Assembly: GCA_037179515.1 (NCBI GenBank)
Contig: JAXCGZ010007708.1
Location: 22,501 to 86,500, forward strand
Length of the DNA stretch: 64,000 nucleotides
Source: Halocaridina rubra
Taxonomy: Eukaryota > Arthropoda > Malacostraca > Decapoda > Atyidae
Direction: 5' to 3'
The notes under the pieces were generated by a model, which was given only the letters and a program-made list of their open reading frames with translations, had not been told where the DNA came from and did no database searches. Both the position numbers and the translations under genes were made by a program. Positions 35,637-47,765 of the stretch are shown piece by piece (the stretch's first letter is position 1; each line of letters starts with the position of its first letter).

Positions 35637-37800
35637 CAGACACTCCCCTACTTATGAACAAAGTCCAGGGAAAAAATAAAAAAATTATAGAGTAAAAGAA
35701 TATACAAAACCGTATTACAGCAAATTCAAACTTTCCATGCAGTGACGAGTGTGCTTAGTACAACATTTGGCCGCTACCAAGCCATTGGCAGCACAGTACA
35801 GGGAGTAATTGTGTCACCACATTGTCCTAGTCTGTTCTCAGATCGAGTAATGAAAACATTTGAGACTCCGTTGTGCATCATGTTATTCATTGTGAATTAG
35901 TTTACTCTTTGCGTAGTAATCATGAGTAGTGAAAAGCGGAAACCTATTGATGTTAGTTGTGCTTAAAAAAAAAGGCATGCCATTTCAATGGAAATGAAAT
36001 TGGCAATAATAAAAGAGACTTGATAATTGTTAAAAAGTGGTGAAAAATATGAATTGTTCCACTGTGGGTACGATTAACAAAGATAGGGAACGTATTATGG
36101 AACATGTGAAACGTGCAGCGTCGATGACGCTTACTATTAGATATAAGAGGAGGGGAAAGCTTATTGAAGAAACATTAAAACTTTTAACGATGTGGATGGA
36201 ACAAAAGTGGCAAAGTCAGGTAAGACTGTCTCTTGTGTTAAATCAAGAAAAGGCTCTGTCCCTTTTCAAAGAATTAAAGGCAAAGGCAGGTGAAAGTTAT
36301 GCTAATGAAACGTTTTCAGAAAGTTATGGATGGTTTCAGTGTTTCAAGAAATGTGCAAGTTTACATCACGTGTTTGTTACTGGTGAAGCGATGAGTGCCA
36401 ACAAAGAAGCTTCCGAGAAATTCCAAAACGAGTTAGAAAAATCATCGATAAGGGTGGCTATCTTCCACACCAAATTTTCAATGTGGGTGAGACTGGCTTT
36501 TTTATAAAAAAAAAAAAAAATGCCAGGAAAGATGTACATCGGCCATGAAGACAAGACGATGGCAGGTTTAACAGCTGTGAAGGATAGGCTGACCTTGATG
36601 GTTGGTGGCAATGCTTCTGGAGACTTCAAGCTCAAATCACTCTTGGTTCACTGAGCGGAAAATCCACGGACATTGAAGAACGTCAAGAAGAATTCTCTTC
36701 CTATAATTGGATGTCCAACATCAAGGCTTGGATGACACTGGCCGTATTCGAGGAATGGTTTTTCCAGAATTTTATACCCATAGTCAAGGTGTATTGCCAA
36801 TCAAAACGAATCCCTTTCAAGATTCTCCTAGCCTTGGATAATGCCCCTCACCACCCATCACACTAAGACGATTATAACCTACATGTAAAAGTTGTCTATC
36901 TACCTCCTCATACAACTTTACTCATTCAGCCAATAATTTAAAAAATATTACACATAGTACGTACAGGGAAGCATTGATGGCAGTGAGTGAAAAACCTAAT
37001 ATAACATTACGTGATTATTGGAACTCATGATATTTATGTGTGTAATAAACAATGATGCATCACGGAGTGAGGTTTCTGAGAACCTAACAAACAGCGTTTG
37101 GAAGAATTTATGCCCACATTTTGTCCACGATTTTAGAGGATTTTCACCAGATGTGGAGGTCAAAAAACTCATAGAAAATCTCGTGGATATAAGCAAAGAA
37201 TGGAAGCTTCATTTGGAGGGAGAGGACCTTGAGGAGCTGTTTGAGTCACATTCTCAGGAAATGACATGACAAACTAACAAAATTGGAAGCCATGGAACGA
37301 GAAGAACAAAAAGAAGAGGTTGTCCCTTTAAAGAAGTATGATACGAAGTTGAAGTCAGATGGATTTTGGCATATGTAACAATGTGTTGCTATTTTTGAGA
37401 GCCAGGACCCGAATTTTGAGAGGTTTTCAAGAGTATCACACCTAATTCACGATGCCATGCAATGTTACTGAGTCCTATATGATGAAAAAAAAAGACAAAG
37501 AAACTTCAATAGAATACTTCTTCACTTGATGTGCAGACCCACAAGATGCTTCTGTAGAAGAGATTGATCCCTTAGAAGTTTGCAAAGTAGTGGCTTCAAC
37601 CTCAGGTGTTTCATTCCCATTGCCTTCTGCTCTCCTTTTCCCCCCCTCCTCTTCCAAATCGTAACTAACTCGTCTCATACGTTACCTCAAACCTTTGCTG
37701 CCAATTTAATAGGTTGGTATAGTTTGCTATGTCTAATTATCACTGTACATATTACAATTTATTAATATACTTTATATTTTACAGTTTACTAGCTAAATAA
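35637..37800 (+). mobile_element. Tigger-2 DNA transposon (pogo superfamily), decayed
   Basis: The left terminus is CAGACACTCCCCTACTTATG at 35637. It encodes a Tigger-type transposase and is followed by an AT-rich 3' non-coding part (CGTCTCATACGTTACCTCAAAC, 37670-37800). That part resembles the tandem units at 42835-43600. A matching right terminus was not found here, so the right end is approximate. Confidence 0.7.
35922..37490 (+). pseudogene. Tigger-2 transposase
   Basis: ATG at 35922 gives MSSEKRKPIDVS, and then in pieces KKRHAISMEMKLAIIK. Next comes a CENP-B-like region, NKDRERIMEHVKRAASM, LTMWMEQKWQSQ and LNQEKALSLFKELKAKAGE (36040-36290), then YGWFQCFKKCASLHHV. The first DDE position reads NVGETGFF (about 36480), so Asp is replaced by Gly. 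The second is LALDNAPHHP (36830-36860). The third Asp after LIQP is lost. A C-terminal LIENLVDISKEWKLHLEGEDLEEL follows. Dead copy with many stops. Confidence 0.82.
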
Positions 37801-38229
37801 GCTTGCGACTATTTGTCCAATTTTATTTAGAAAAGGCAATGATCACACTATCTGAAAGAGATATAAGCAGAAAGAAAATTATAGAATATAAACATAAACA
37901 TAATATAAAGTTTCAATTATGGGTAATGTTCTATGCCCCCTCAAGTCTTGAAGCGATTCTGCATGGTATCATACGAAGGGCGTGAAGACTTAAAGGGTAA
38001 AATTATCTGCTTGGTGCATAATTACAGCAAGCAGATATAACTTAAGTTCATGTGTTTATATATCGAATGTGCCCGGTAAAAATTGTCTATTCAGGTTCAG
38101 TTAGCATGTACAAAAATACGTTGACAACCTATATGTCCATATAGCGAGCTGTACGGGAGTCACTGCTGACTCAATGTACATTATTGTCACTTATGACGGG
38201 ATGAGCGACGTGGGCTGATTTTGTCACCT
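37801..38229. other. no gene recognised; possible LTR remnant
   Basis: AT-rich sequence left of the Gypsy-B integrase end. By position the 3' LTR of Gypsy-B should lie here, but there is no second copy in the window to compare with, so I cannot define it. Confidence 0.4.
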
Positions 38230-38235
38230 GGGCTG

Positions 38236-39760
38236 TTACCGATGGCAGTAGGCTCTGTTGTTAAATCTGTGAGCCCTGTTTACTGTGGGGTTGTAGACGC
38301 TCAGCGTGAGGGGTACTGGGTGAGCGTTATCAGGCCGGAGATGTATAGGCTTAGGTGATGTGGGAAGACATGGTTCCTCACTTGTGGACAGGGGATTTGA
38401 TGCTGCCTGTTCAGTTTGGGAATTGAGCATCTGGGGTGGGATGACAACTGGTCTGTTTAATAATGTGGGTTCTTGTAAACCAGTATGAGGGTGCGCATTG
38501 AGAAGGTTCCAGTCTGTATCTAGAGCAGCTGGCTTTTGTTTCGCAGGCATCAGACTAGTGTTTGAAGGTTGATTGCTATCAAATCTATCCACGGGGTTTC
38601 CGGTAAATGGTGTCAGCACAAGCAGGTCATCCGTGATTGAGCGCCTCAGTTTAACAGGCTGGTAAGTTGTGTATTTTCTCAGAAATTTTCTGTTGCGGAG
38701 AGTAACACGTCCGGATCCATCAACACGGATGACATATTGGTCAAACTGTTGAACCTCTATGACCATGCCAGTTTTGTCCCATTTTAAGGGATGAGGACCT
38801 ATTTGATTTTGGATGCGCACATGGTCTCCAACAGTCAGTGGCATAAACTGTTTTGTGTGCTCTCCCCATCTTTCTGCAGCTCTCTGATGACGGTTGCGTA
38901 AGGATGTCTCACACGCATCCAAGGCATCCTGCCATAATTGGTGTGGTCTTTATTATCCCGGGAGTATAGGCATGAAGTCCTTGACAGGCCATCCAAAGAT
39001 GCACATTGCTGGAGACATCTTTGTAGCAGGATCTGGTGCATTTCTGTACTGCAAGATGGCGTGTTGTACAGCGTCAAGTGTCCAATTCTCCATTTGGACC
39101 TGCATTGTCTGTGAGCAGTGTTTTGACTGTCTTGACAGTCACCTCAGCACAACAGTTGCTATGGGGGAAGGCCATAGAGGACAGTCTGTGGTATACTCCC
39201 CAGTCCTTCAGGAATCGCTGCGTCTCATGAGCCGTGAACTCTCAGCCGTCATCAGAGGCAAGCTCATCTAGGATTCCGTAAGTGACGAATGCTCAACGCA
39301 GACTCCTGATGAGGCCTTTGTGTCCTCCTTCAGCTTTTTCGATAATGGGCCAATTTGAATATTTGTCCACAAAGACAAGATAATTGCGACATTTATGATT
39401 GAAGTAGTTGGCGCATATACACTGGAATGAGTAAGATGCAAGGAGTAGTTGAGTTGGGGAAGCACTGGGCTGAGATGGAGCCATGCAACTGCACTGAATG
39501 CATTTGTCACGTGTGGCATTGACGGCTGATGTGATCCCAGGCCAAAAGACTGATGATTCTGCTCTAGCCAACATTGCAGAAACTCCTTGGTGGGCCAAGT
39601 GGAGGGCATTAAGAATGTGACCTCAAAGACTTGGAGGGATAACAATCCTGTCCCTGTATACAATGACCCCATCAATGGTGAAGAGGTGTCACCTGAACTG
39701 GTGATATTCTCGTAGGTGGGACAGGAGATCATAAGCTGCATTGGACATTCCGGAGTCAAT
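38236..39760 (-). pseudogene. Gypsy-B integrase
   Basis: Minus strand. The zinc-binding part is around 39600-39480 (HQGVSAMLARAESSVFWPGIT, then CIQCSCMAPSQ). The first catalytic Asp would lie in YLVFVDKYSNWPII (39385-39345). The central core is frameshifted (39280-38930). The C-terminal part, 38922-38236, is open for about 228 codons. It has RHQRAAERWGEHTKQFMPLTVGDHVRIQNQIG and KWDKTGMVIEVQQFDQYVIRVDGSGRVTLRNRKFLRKY in recognisable blocks, the standard GPY/F-style tail. A Pro-rich extension follows to the stop. Confidence 0.8.
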
Positions 39761-39817
39761 CAAGGAGGCCAAATTGTTCGTGTGTTCATCACTAGCTGTT
39801 GCCAGTTGGACTGCATC

Positions 39818-41540
39818 TCATGTGACACACTGCAAGCTGAACAAGGCTAATATGGATGAATGCCACACTGCAATATCTAAATTGTCTTCTGACGATCCCT
39901 GGTGTGCATTTGTCTTGCTGTAAATATTGGCAATGTCATTAGGGAGTGCAAGCTCTGGAGGATTGATTGGACCCGAGGGATGGTGGGATATTGCATTTGG
40001 AGCTTTGTGTTTGATGGCAAGGACGTGGACAATTTGGAATTTATAGCGCAGTGTCCGTTCTTTGAGGTTTCTCAAGCGACATTTGATATTTGATCCAGGG
40101 ATCTATCGCCCAACACCTTTATGGTTTGAGATCAACTGCGATGAGACGAGTGTCGCATCCAAGGACAGAGAATCTAGCCTTGTCGAGGGCATATGCTACC
40201 GCTAAGGCCTCTCCCTCCACTGGGGCATACCAAGATTCAGCTGAGTTGGTAAATCTACTGCCTACACGAGTAACTTTCCATCCATCTGGGCAGCAAAATG
40301 TTGAATTTTTGTACATGCACAGCGCTTTTGAAATAACCAGAAGCCAATGCCCAGTTTTAACCAATCTATTGCAAGGCAGGTAGGCTTCAATCTTATTGAT
40401 GATGACCTGTTTGAATTCCTCAAAAATTTCATCCAGATGAGACGTCCAACTGTAGGGAGTACCTGGTTTCAGGAGCTGGCGAAAGGCTTGTGTCCTTTCC
40501 GCTGCACTGAAGGTGTATGATACTTGATTGAGGAGACCAAACCAAGACTGAATGTAAATGATGTTTCTTGGTGTTGGAGAGTTTCTGATTGCATCCAGGT
40601 ATTTGCTGCATTGGCGAACGGTGTCACGTGTTATTTCAAAACCGGTGAATGTGACGTCATCTGTGGCAGAGACGATTCTATTCTTATTCAACATGATACC
40701 GTTGTTGCTACAAACATCAAGCCACTCAACAGCCTGCCAGAAGCTCTGCTTAATGGTGTCAGACCACAGTGGAGCATCATCAACACACTTAATTTTGTTG
40801 AGGATATTAGCGACAATTTTGTAATAACAGCGGGTGTAGTCATCACCAGAGGCGATGTAGCCCTGGGATAGTACAGGGTATCAGTACCTTCCCCAACGGG
40901 TGATAAAGGTAGTCAGGTGTCTGTCCTGATCACACGATGGTACATTATAATAATCGTTCCATGCGTCAAACACTGTTTTCTTCTTCCCATGAGGTACTGA
41001 TCGAGCTTGATGGAATGGTGACTGAGTGTGATAGGTTTCACGAGTCGCATGGGCGTTGAGTGCTTGAAAATCCACAGTCCAGCGTGGTTTGCCATCTTTT
41101 TTGGGGCAAATGACCATGCGGTGGCACCAGGTTAAAGGTTTGCGAATTGGTACTTGTTCTATTACACCCAAGTTAACATCCTAATCAAGTCCAGCTTTGA
41201 CTTCTTCCTGCCAATGCAGTGGAACTGGAATTGAAATATAATGGGCGACTGGAGTTGCCTCTGAGTCCACTTGAAGTTTCATGGGTGGGCTGTCCATCAT
41301 AGTTAGAGTTCTGTGTTCACACATGTTAAATATGATAGCAGAGTAGTACTCTATCAGCCACTGGCAGACACTCTCGAGTTTCCTCAGTGGCTGGGAAGGG
41401 TAAAAGACTTGGGCGTTTTGGTGGTTTCTGACGTCTTGGGCATTCACAGGGGTTAACCTCCAATGAGACTGGGGTACTGCCAATTTTGGAGCTGGTGGAT
41501 GCTGCAGTTTGTGAATCAGCACCCTTCCCAGTCTCGCCAA
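39818..41540 (-). pseudogene. Gypsy-B reverse transcriptase and RNase H
   Basis: Minus strand. The linker MDSPPMKLQVDSEATPVAHY is at 41310-41250. RT follows with MVICPKKDGKPRWTVDFQALN (41120-41060), ATRETYHTQSPFHQA and FITRWGRY (40900-40881), then the catalytic box KCVDDAPLWSDT (about 40800-40765), intact. Next come VTFTGFEITRDTVRQC and NPTPRNI-type motifs (40660-40560), and RNase H with WYAPVEGEALAVAYAL (40230-40180). Several frame changes occur, but no catalytic motif of RT is lost. Confidence 0.82.
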
Positions 41541-41860
41541 TGGATGGAAAGTGTGTGGATATTAGGCCTAAGGCAGTGCAAGCAGCACGAGATAAAAAAA
41601 TTAGTTAAATCTGTCTGTGATATATACGAGTTGCAGTGTGGTAAGCTTTTTGTCTCTATCAGATGTTCCTATAATCCTTAAAATGATGGCACCAAGGATT
41701 TTAATATTCGCATTGTTGGCTGCATGCATATTCATCCTTACAGGAAGCATGTCTTTCATAGACAGGCCCAGTTGTCAGATTATCTGGACACCAGCCAAAC
41801 AGCTCTGACAGCCTGTGTCGGCGATGACTGATATAGGTGTGGGTTTGATGGGTGCAGTGA
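41541..41860 (-). pseudogene. Gypsy-B protease
   Basis: On the minus strand at 41835-41795 the reading SVIADTGCQSCLAG has an intact D-T-G retropepsin triplet. It is followed by GLSMKDMLPVRMNMHAANN and KILGAIILRISG-type sequence (41770-41680). A stop follows at about 41610, so it does not join RT in frame. Confidence 0.75.
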
Positions 41861-41939
41861 GGCGTGCACCCAGGGCCTTGTAATCTTCCTGTTGTGCTGA
41901 CGCGAGCAGCTGGATGAAGGGCTGAGGTTTGGAGGGTCT

Positions 41940-42829
41940 ACGTACCTATCTGTCACTCAAGTGGTTGAACAGGTGATGATCCAGGGTAAAAGTGCCTGAC
42001 TGGCAGCTTTGAACTGAGGTGATAGGCAGAGGGTCTCAAATTCCATCTCGTTGTGATTGATCTCTTAGCAGCTTTCAGTTGACTGTTCATAGGAAAGTGC
42101 TGACCATTTGCCTAGTTCATTTGACTCAGCAAACAGGAGAACTTCCTCAAAAGACATGTCTTGGTTGGAATCACCAAGAAGATCTAGTTATATATCTTGG
42201 TCTACTATGGCCCGTGAGAGAACGTCTCATGAAATGCTGTCTGTGTAGTCAACATTGGTGTTGCAGTTTGGGCATTTCACTGAAAACTTGCAAACACTAG
42301 CTTGACCTCGAATACGGGCACCAAACGAGCTGATGAGTTCATCTCCATCTTGATGCATGTCATGGAGGGCTAGTCTGGCTACCATAGCATTCTCTTGCTG
42401 CACTGCTAGTTTTTTCATGGCTTCAAGGACCTCTTTTTCACTCTTGTGGGTGAGGTTGCCTCCAGCAGCTCGGGTGAGGTCTTTTCTGAGAACTTTACAG
42501 CACTCCAAAAGTTGGATAACTCTGTCAGTGCCCATCAATCGCGTGGCAGTGACGTACTCCTGCCATCGTTTCAGGAAGTATTTCCATTCTTCGCTGGTGC
42601 CTGCAGCAGCCACTGATGAGCGTTTGACTTTCTTGACCTTAGCTGCTGTAGGAGCTTGTGCTGTGAGTCCATGGTGGCTGGCATGGAGGGTAAGCAATGT
42701 TGTGGCCAAGGCTTCAGAATCGTCCTCTGTACTGTATGCACAGTTGGGGATTGGGCAATGAACGAATGGCAATAACCCATTCAGTTGCATTCTGCTCCTT
42801 ATGCTGCCTCCTACCCCATTCTTGGGCAA
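41940..42829 (-). pseudogene. Gypsy-B gag
   Basis: Minus strand, open from 42829 to 42227 (200 codons). N-terminal CPIPNCAYSTEDDSEALA, with cysteines and a later HASHH suggesting a small zinc-binding segment. Capsid-like part: EEWKYFLKRWQEYVTATRL, VIQLLECCKVLRKDLTRAAGG, HQDGDELISSFGARIRGQASVC. A CxxC pair is in VKCPNCNTNVDY. After a stop the frame continues with LLGDSNQDMSFEEVLLFAE (42180-42120). Start at 42829 is the first Met; the true 5' end may be missing. Confidence 0.75.
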
Positions 42830-42834
42830 TGAGG

Positions 42835-43600
42835 AGTGTAGAAACCACTAAACTCTACCTTGTCGCATTCTTCACCCCTCAATCCTACGCTATCAGTTTA
42901 TTGTACAAGGTTGGTACTGAACTGTATAGTAGTTTACTGTATGAACTATTACAATGTCTCATTATTATTATTATGTATCACAAATTACTAATATGATTGC
43001 TTTACCGTTTATTTAACAAAAAACATTTGGTATTACACTATAACAACCTGTCCCGTTGACTACTGGTCTTAGCTCTGGCTCCTCTACCACACTCGAGCAT
43101 GGGGAGTACAGACACCGCTGAACTTTAACTTGTCGCATACAACATCTCAAACCTTCGCTATCCAGCTTAAGGGGTTGGCATACTGTACAATATTATTTAT
43201 TGTATGTACTATTAATGTGTCTCATTATTATACATATTACAATTTATTAATACAATTCAAGTTTTATGATGAATTAACAAAATATATGCTATTACAATAC
43301 AACATCCCATCCCATTGCCTATTGGTCCTCTCGTCCGCTCATGAGCATTAGGAAGCGCAGTTACAGCTGAACTTTAACTCGTCGCATACAACACCTTAAA
43401 CCTTCGCTACCCAGTTTGAGGTTAGTACTGTACAGTAGTTTACTGTATGTACTATTACAATGCCTTATTATTACTGTACGTATTACAATTTATTAATATT
43501 ATTCATGTTTTAAAGTTTATTAGCCCAAAACATTTTTAATTACTGATAAACTTTACGTTCTCCCTTACGTCACCGCAAACATTTGCTACCTATTTAGAAT
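42835..43600. repeat. tandem repeat, three to four units of about 250 bp (Tigger-2-like)
   Basis: Units start near 42835, 43100, 43350 and (diverged) 43560. Shared words include CTTGTCGCAT(A/T), ACCTCAAACC/ACCTTAAACCTTCGCTA, GTACAGTAGTTTACTGTATG and TTACAATTTATTAATA. The same words occur once in the 3' non-coding part of Tigger-2 (37670-37780), which suggests that region was amplified in tandem. Confidence 0.85.
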
Positions 43601-44190
43601 GTTGGCAGTGTATAATACAGCACTATTATTATATTTTCTTATTATTACAGTACACGTTACAATTTATATGATTAAGTTTTATGGTTTAATAAAATGGTGT
43701 TTTAATGATAAGGAAATAAGTATATAATTTGCAACTCCACAAAATCTTAGCATCTGGTAGAGGTGATTATTATTACAGTACAAGAGGTATTACAATTTAT
43801 ATTATTATTATTTTTTAAAAGTTACTACATATAATTGGTTTTATTACAGAAAAAGGTAACTCCGCAACACATTACCCTCTCTCCTCAATCACTGCAAACG
43901 TTTGCGTTTGTCAAGTGCAACAACCCATGTATTAATGTATGTACATTATTCCTTTATTTATAACATTATTATTATTCCATTAAAATTCAATAATACCCCT
44001 GTACTTTATGTTATAATATTCTCTTACTGTAGTCTTTCATTTTTTTCTCATTGTATACCTTCTATTTGTAATTATAATTTCTAATTCTCTTACCATTGTT
44101 TATTTTATTTGCAGATGCTTGTAGTTGTATTTATGTAGGGTAAAGCCTTAAATACTATATGGCTTACTACAAATTATTCTACATAAATAT
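43601..44190 (+). mobile_element. Tigger-2-like 3' non-coding sequence
   Basis: AT-rich. Its last 90 bases (44085-44175, CTCTTACCATTGTTTATT, TTGCAGATGCTTGTAGTTG, TATGGCTTA) are nearly identical to 50697-50785, a second Tigger-2-type right-side fragment. It is cut at about 44190 by Gypsy-C. No coding sequence. Confidence 0.65.
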
Positions 44191-44222
44191 TTGCATGCTG
44201 GTTTTGATTCAACTGGCGCATT

Positions 44223-44995
44223 ATGGATAAATTCCTGCAACCTGAAAGATTTGATGCCAATCCAAATTCGAATACTGCTGCAAAGGAATGGAGGAACTGG
44301 CTAAAGATTTTTTCAAATTTTCTTACTGATATTGAAGGACTCTCTCCTAACAAGTTGGATTTGCTTACAAATTAAGTTGCTCCATCTGTGTTTGAATATA
44401 TTTCTGATTGTGACACAAATGAAGCTGCTATTGCAACTTTACAGGATTTATAAGTAAAGCCTAGGAATGAAGTTTATGCTAGACATTTATTATCCACCCA
44501 TTGACAGCAACAAGGGGAAACATTATATGAATACTTACAGGCCCTGAAGAATCTAAGTGGTGATTGTAACTACAAAGCTGTCAGTGCTGAACAAAGGAAG
44601 CAATCCGGGATGCTCTCATAAGTGGATTATTATCTAATGTCATTCGTCAGAGACTCCTTGAGAATGAAACACTTGACTCAATTACTGACTCTGACCAAGC
44701 CAGAGCTCTTGATGAAGCACTGAAGAGCTCTGAGTCTTACTCCACTCCAAAGAAGGCTTTTGGTGTGGCTGCAGCTGTAGCTGCTAATCTAGCTATGAAT
44801 GAGTCTGACAGTCATTATGAATTTTCCAGAGATGTTAGCCACGCTTCAGCTGCTGTCAGTAAAGGGCAAAGGTGCTTTTTCTGTGGGAATTGAAGACATC
44901 CCCGCATCAACTGTCCAGCTTATGAAGCAACTCGTAATCAATGCGGCAAAACGGGCCATTATGCAAAAGTGTGCAAGTTTTCTAAGGATGGAATA
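44223..44995 (+). pseudogene. Gypsy-C gag
   Basis: ATG at 44223: MDKFLQPERFDANPNSNTAA, then KEWRNWLKIFSNFLTDIEGL and stops at 44373 and 44450. Further pieces are NEVYARHLLST, GETLYEYLQALKNLSGDCNY and SGMLS. At 44870-44985 are remnants of two CCHC knuckles (CFFCGN...HPRINCP; NQCGKTGHYAKVC). It is the typical Gypsy capsid-nucleocapsid layout, with at least five interruptions. Confidence 0.75.
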
Positions 44996-44999
44996 TCTG

Positions 45000-46195
45000 C
45001 TGCTACTGCATCATCAACATTGGCTACTGTTACTGCAGCTTCCTCAGGTATTCTTTCTAAAGCTACTGTTAAGATCAAATTGAGAGGAAGGATAGTTGAG
45101 GCTCTGATGTACACAGGTAGCTTTGAGAATTTTGTGAGTGAATCACTTGTTACATGGTTAAATCTTCATGTGCACCCTGCATCTAGCATTGGCTCCATGA
45201 CTTCTACATCACTGAGTATTAAGATACATGGTTAATGCATGGTGTATGTTGTATTGGCAGGCCATAACTATCACAGAGTTAAGTTGTCTGTGCTTCCTGA
45301 TCTATGCAAGGATGTTATATTGGGTCAGAGCTTTATGAATCAACATAAAAGTGTCAACTTGAATTTTGAAGGAGACAGACCTCCATTGACTGTGTGTGGG
45401 CTGGCAACTTTTACCATACCTCCTCCGGCTCTTTTTGCAAATCTGACTGATGATTATAGGCCTATTGCTGTTAAGTCAAGAAAAGACAGTGAACCTGATA
45501 AAACATTCATCTCATCAGAAATTGGAAGGCTTCTCTCAGAAGGAGTCATGGAACCCAGCAATTTGCCTTGGAGAGCTCTAGTTTTAGTCACAACTAGTGA
45601 GCGACAAAAGAAATGAATGGTTGTAGACTATTCACTGACTATCAACCGATTTACACTGTTGGATGCTTATCCTCTACCAAACATTGATGATCTGGTGAAT
45701 AAAGTGGCTCAGTATCGATTCTTCAGCACAATCGACCTAAAGTTTGTCTATCATCAAATTCCAATACATAACGAGGACAAGCCATACACAGCTTTTGAAG
45801 CTTGTAATCATTTGTACCAATTTACCCAGATCCCATTTGGGGTAACCAATGGTGTCGCTTGTTTCCAACGGATACTGGACCAATTTATTGCTGACAGTTA
45901 TCTAGCAGATACTGTGGTGTATCTTGAAAATATTACCGACAGTGGGAAAACTAAAGAGGAGCATGATAGTAACCTAGGAAGATTCATGGAGGTTGCTAAG
46001 CGGAAACATTTGACCTTTAATCTTGATAAGTGTTTGTTTTCAGGTACATCCGTAAATTTCTTGGGTTATACTGTCTCTGATGGGAAGATTAAACCTGATT
46101 CAGAATGTCTTCGGCCATTATGGGACTTGCCCATTTCACATGATATTGCTTCATTAATTCAAGCTCTTGGTTTGTTCTCATACTACTCACAGTGA
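45000..46195 (+). pseudogene. Gypsy-C protease and reverse transcriptase
   Basis: The protease segment reads IVEALMYTGSFENFVSESL (45090-45150). The expected D-T-G is Y-T-G, so the catalytic Asp is lost. RT starts in 45239-45616 (LPDLCKDVILGQSFMNQHKS; LLSEGVMEPSNLPWRA). After one TGA at 45614-45616 it continues to 46195 with YPLPNIDDLVNKVAQYRFFSTIDLKF (first palm Asp kept) and FGVTNGVACFQRI. The catalytic box reads VVYLENITDSGK where YLDD is expected, so both Asp residues are changed. Then DKCLFSGTSVNFLGYTVS. Inactive by residue loss as well as by stops. Confidence 0.82.
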
Positions 46196-47640
46196 ATAGC
46201 AAACTACTCTAAGAAAGTTGTTCCTCTGATTCAGGCTAAAACGTTTCCAATCTCTGAAGCTACTACGGAGGTATTCAAACAATTAAAAACTGAAAGTGAG
46301 AAGTCGGTAGTACAATCCATTGATGAAACTATCCCATTAGTGGTAGAGACAGATGCATCTGAACATGCTGTGGCAGTCACTCTGAATCAGTCAAGACGAC
46401 CCGTGGCCTTCTTTTCTAGGACTCTTAGCCCTAGCCAAAGGAAAAATTCAGCTATAGAAAAAGAGGCATGTGCAACAGCAGCAGTACTTTGCAAATGGCG
46501 TCACTATCTGACAAGGCGTTATATTACTCTTATTACCGATCAGAAATCAGTGGCTTTTATGTTGGACTCAAAGAAATCAGGCAAAATAAAAAATTACAAA
46601 ATACAGAGGTGGAGAATTGAGCTTGCCTGTTACAATTTTGACATTCAATATTGCCCTTGTAAGGATAATATCCATGCTGATACATTATGAAGGGTGTATT
46701 GCTCTGCTATGAGTATAGAAACTTTGCTGAATTTACACAGTTCACTCTGCCACCCTGGTATAACATGAATGGCACATTTTGTTAGGATGTGAAACCTTCC
46801 TTTTTCTGTAGAGGAGGTAAAAAGGGTAACTTCCTCATGTCCAGCTTGCGCTCAATGTAAGCCACAATTCAATCAACTTGAATCATCTCAGTTGATCAAA
46901 GCGACGGTTCCATTTGAAAGACTTTGTATTGATTTTAAAGGACCACTGCCATCCTCATCAAAGAGTCAGTATCTGCTGACTTATTGACGAATTTTCTCGG
47001 TTCCAATTTGCATTTGCATGCACTGATATGAGCTCAGGGACTATTATCAGATGTCTTAGTCAATTGTTTGCAATATTTGGTATGCCTGAATACATCCACT
47101 CTGACCGAGGAGCTTCGTTTAAACCAGCATAAGTCCCCCAATTTCTCAACAGCTGAGGGATTCCTCCTAGTCATACTATTCCATATACGGTAATCCCCAG
47201 GGAAATGGTCAATGCGAGCAGTACAATGGAGTGATCTGGAAATCTACTGCTCTTGCACTAAAATCAAAACATCTATCTGTTTCTCATTGGGGGCTTGTTT
47301 GTGAGGATGCCCTACATTCAATACATACTCTACTTTCAAGGGCAACAAATTCTACTCCACATGAGTGCCAGTTTGCTTTCAAACGCCGATCAACCAGCGA
47401 ATAATCTCTCCCAAAGTGGCTTTCCTCCCCAGGACCTGTCCTAGTAAAATGCAATGTCAGAGAATCCAAGCATGACCCTATTGTTGAAGAGGCAGAACTA
47501 ATAAAAGCAAATCCTCAGTATGCCCACATATGTTTCTCTAATGGCAGGGAAACTACTGCATCAACTCGACACCTGGTTCCAGCAAATGATGTTCAGAATA
47601 TTACTCAGAAGACTGATAACCCTCAACACCTGGCTCTAGC
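46196..47640 (+). pseudogene. Gypsy-C RNase H and integrase
   Basis: RNase H is open at 46340-46690: VETDASEHAVAVTLNQSRRPVAFFSRTLS in blocks (first Asp in ETDAS), AIEKEACA, and ITDQKSVAFML. It ends in KDNIHADTL just before a stop. Integrase is heavily broken: HPGITRMAHFVR-like (46750-46785), SCPACAQCKP (46825-46860), TVPFERLCIDFKGPLPS (46905-46955, first Asp present) and NPQGNGQCEQYN-type words (47190-47230). Not functional. Confidence 0.75.
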
Positions 47641-47765
47641 AAATGAATTCAGAATGGTACTCACAGGACTGGTAATTTTCATTCTCCCGTTGCTGAAAGT
47701 GTAGATATTGTGAAGAGACAAGCATACAACAGTAATGAAACGAATCAACCAAATGATGCCAGCCA

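Larger units (their letters stand above)
38230..42834 (-). mobile_element. Gypsy-B: Ty3/Gypsy-type retrotransposon without identifiable LTRs
   Basis: A minus-strand gag-pol of about 4.6 kb in the order gag (42829 down), protease, RT, RNase H, integrase (to 38236). It is a different family from Gypsy-A and Gypsy-C. The gag has a C2H2-like N-terminal segment and the RT box is CVDD. The right side stops at 42834, directly at a Tigger-2-like tandem array. No 5' LTR is seen. Confidence 0.8.
44191..47765 (+). mobile_element. Gypsy-C: Ty3/Gypsy-type retrotransposon, plus strand, decayed
   Basis: Plus-strand gag (44223), zinc knuckles, protease, RT, RNase H and integrase (to about 47640) in Ty3/Gypsy order. 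LTRs were not identified. TGGCGCATTATG just upstream of gag could be part of a primer-binding site. The element ends where the left part of Tigger-1 begins. Catalytic residues of protease and RT are changed. Confidence 0.78.
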
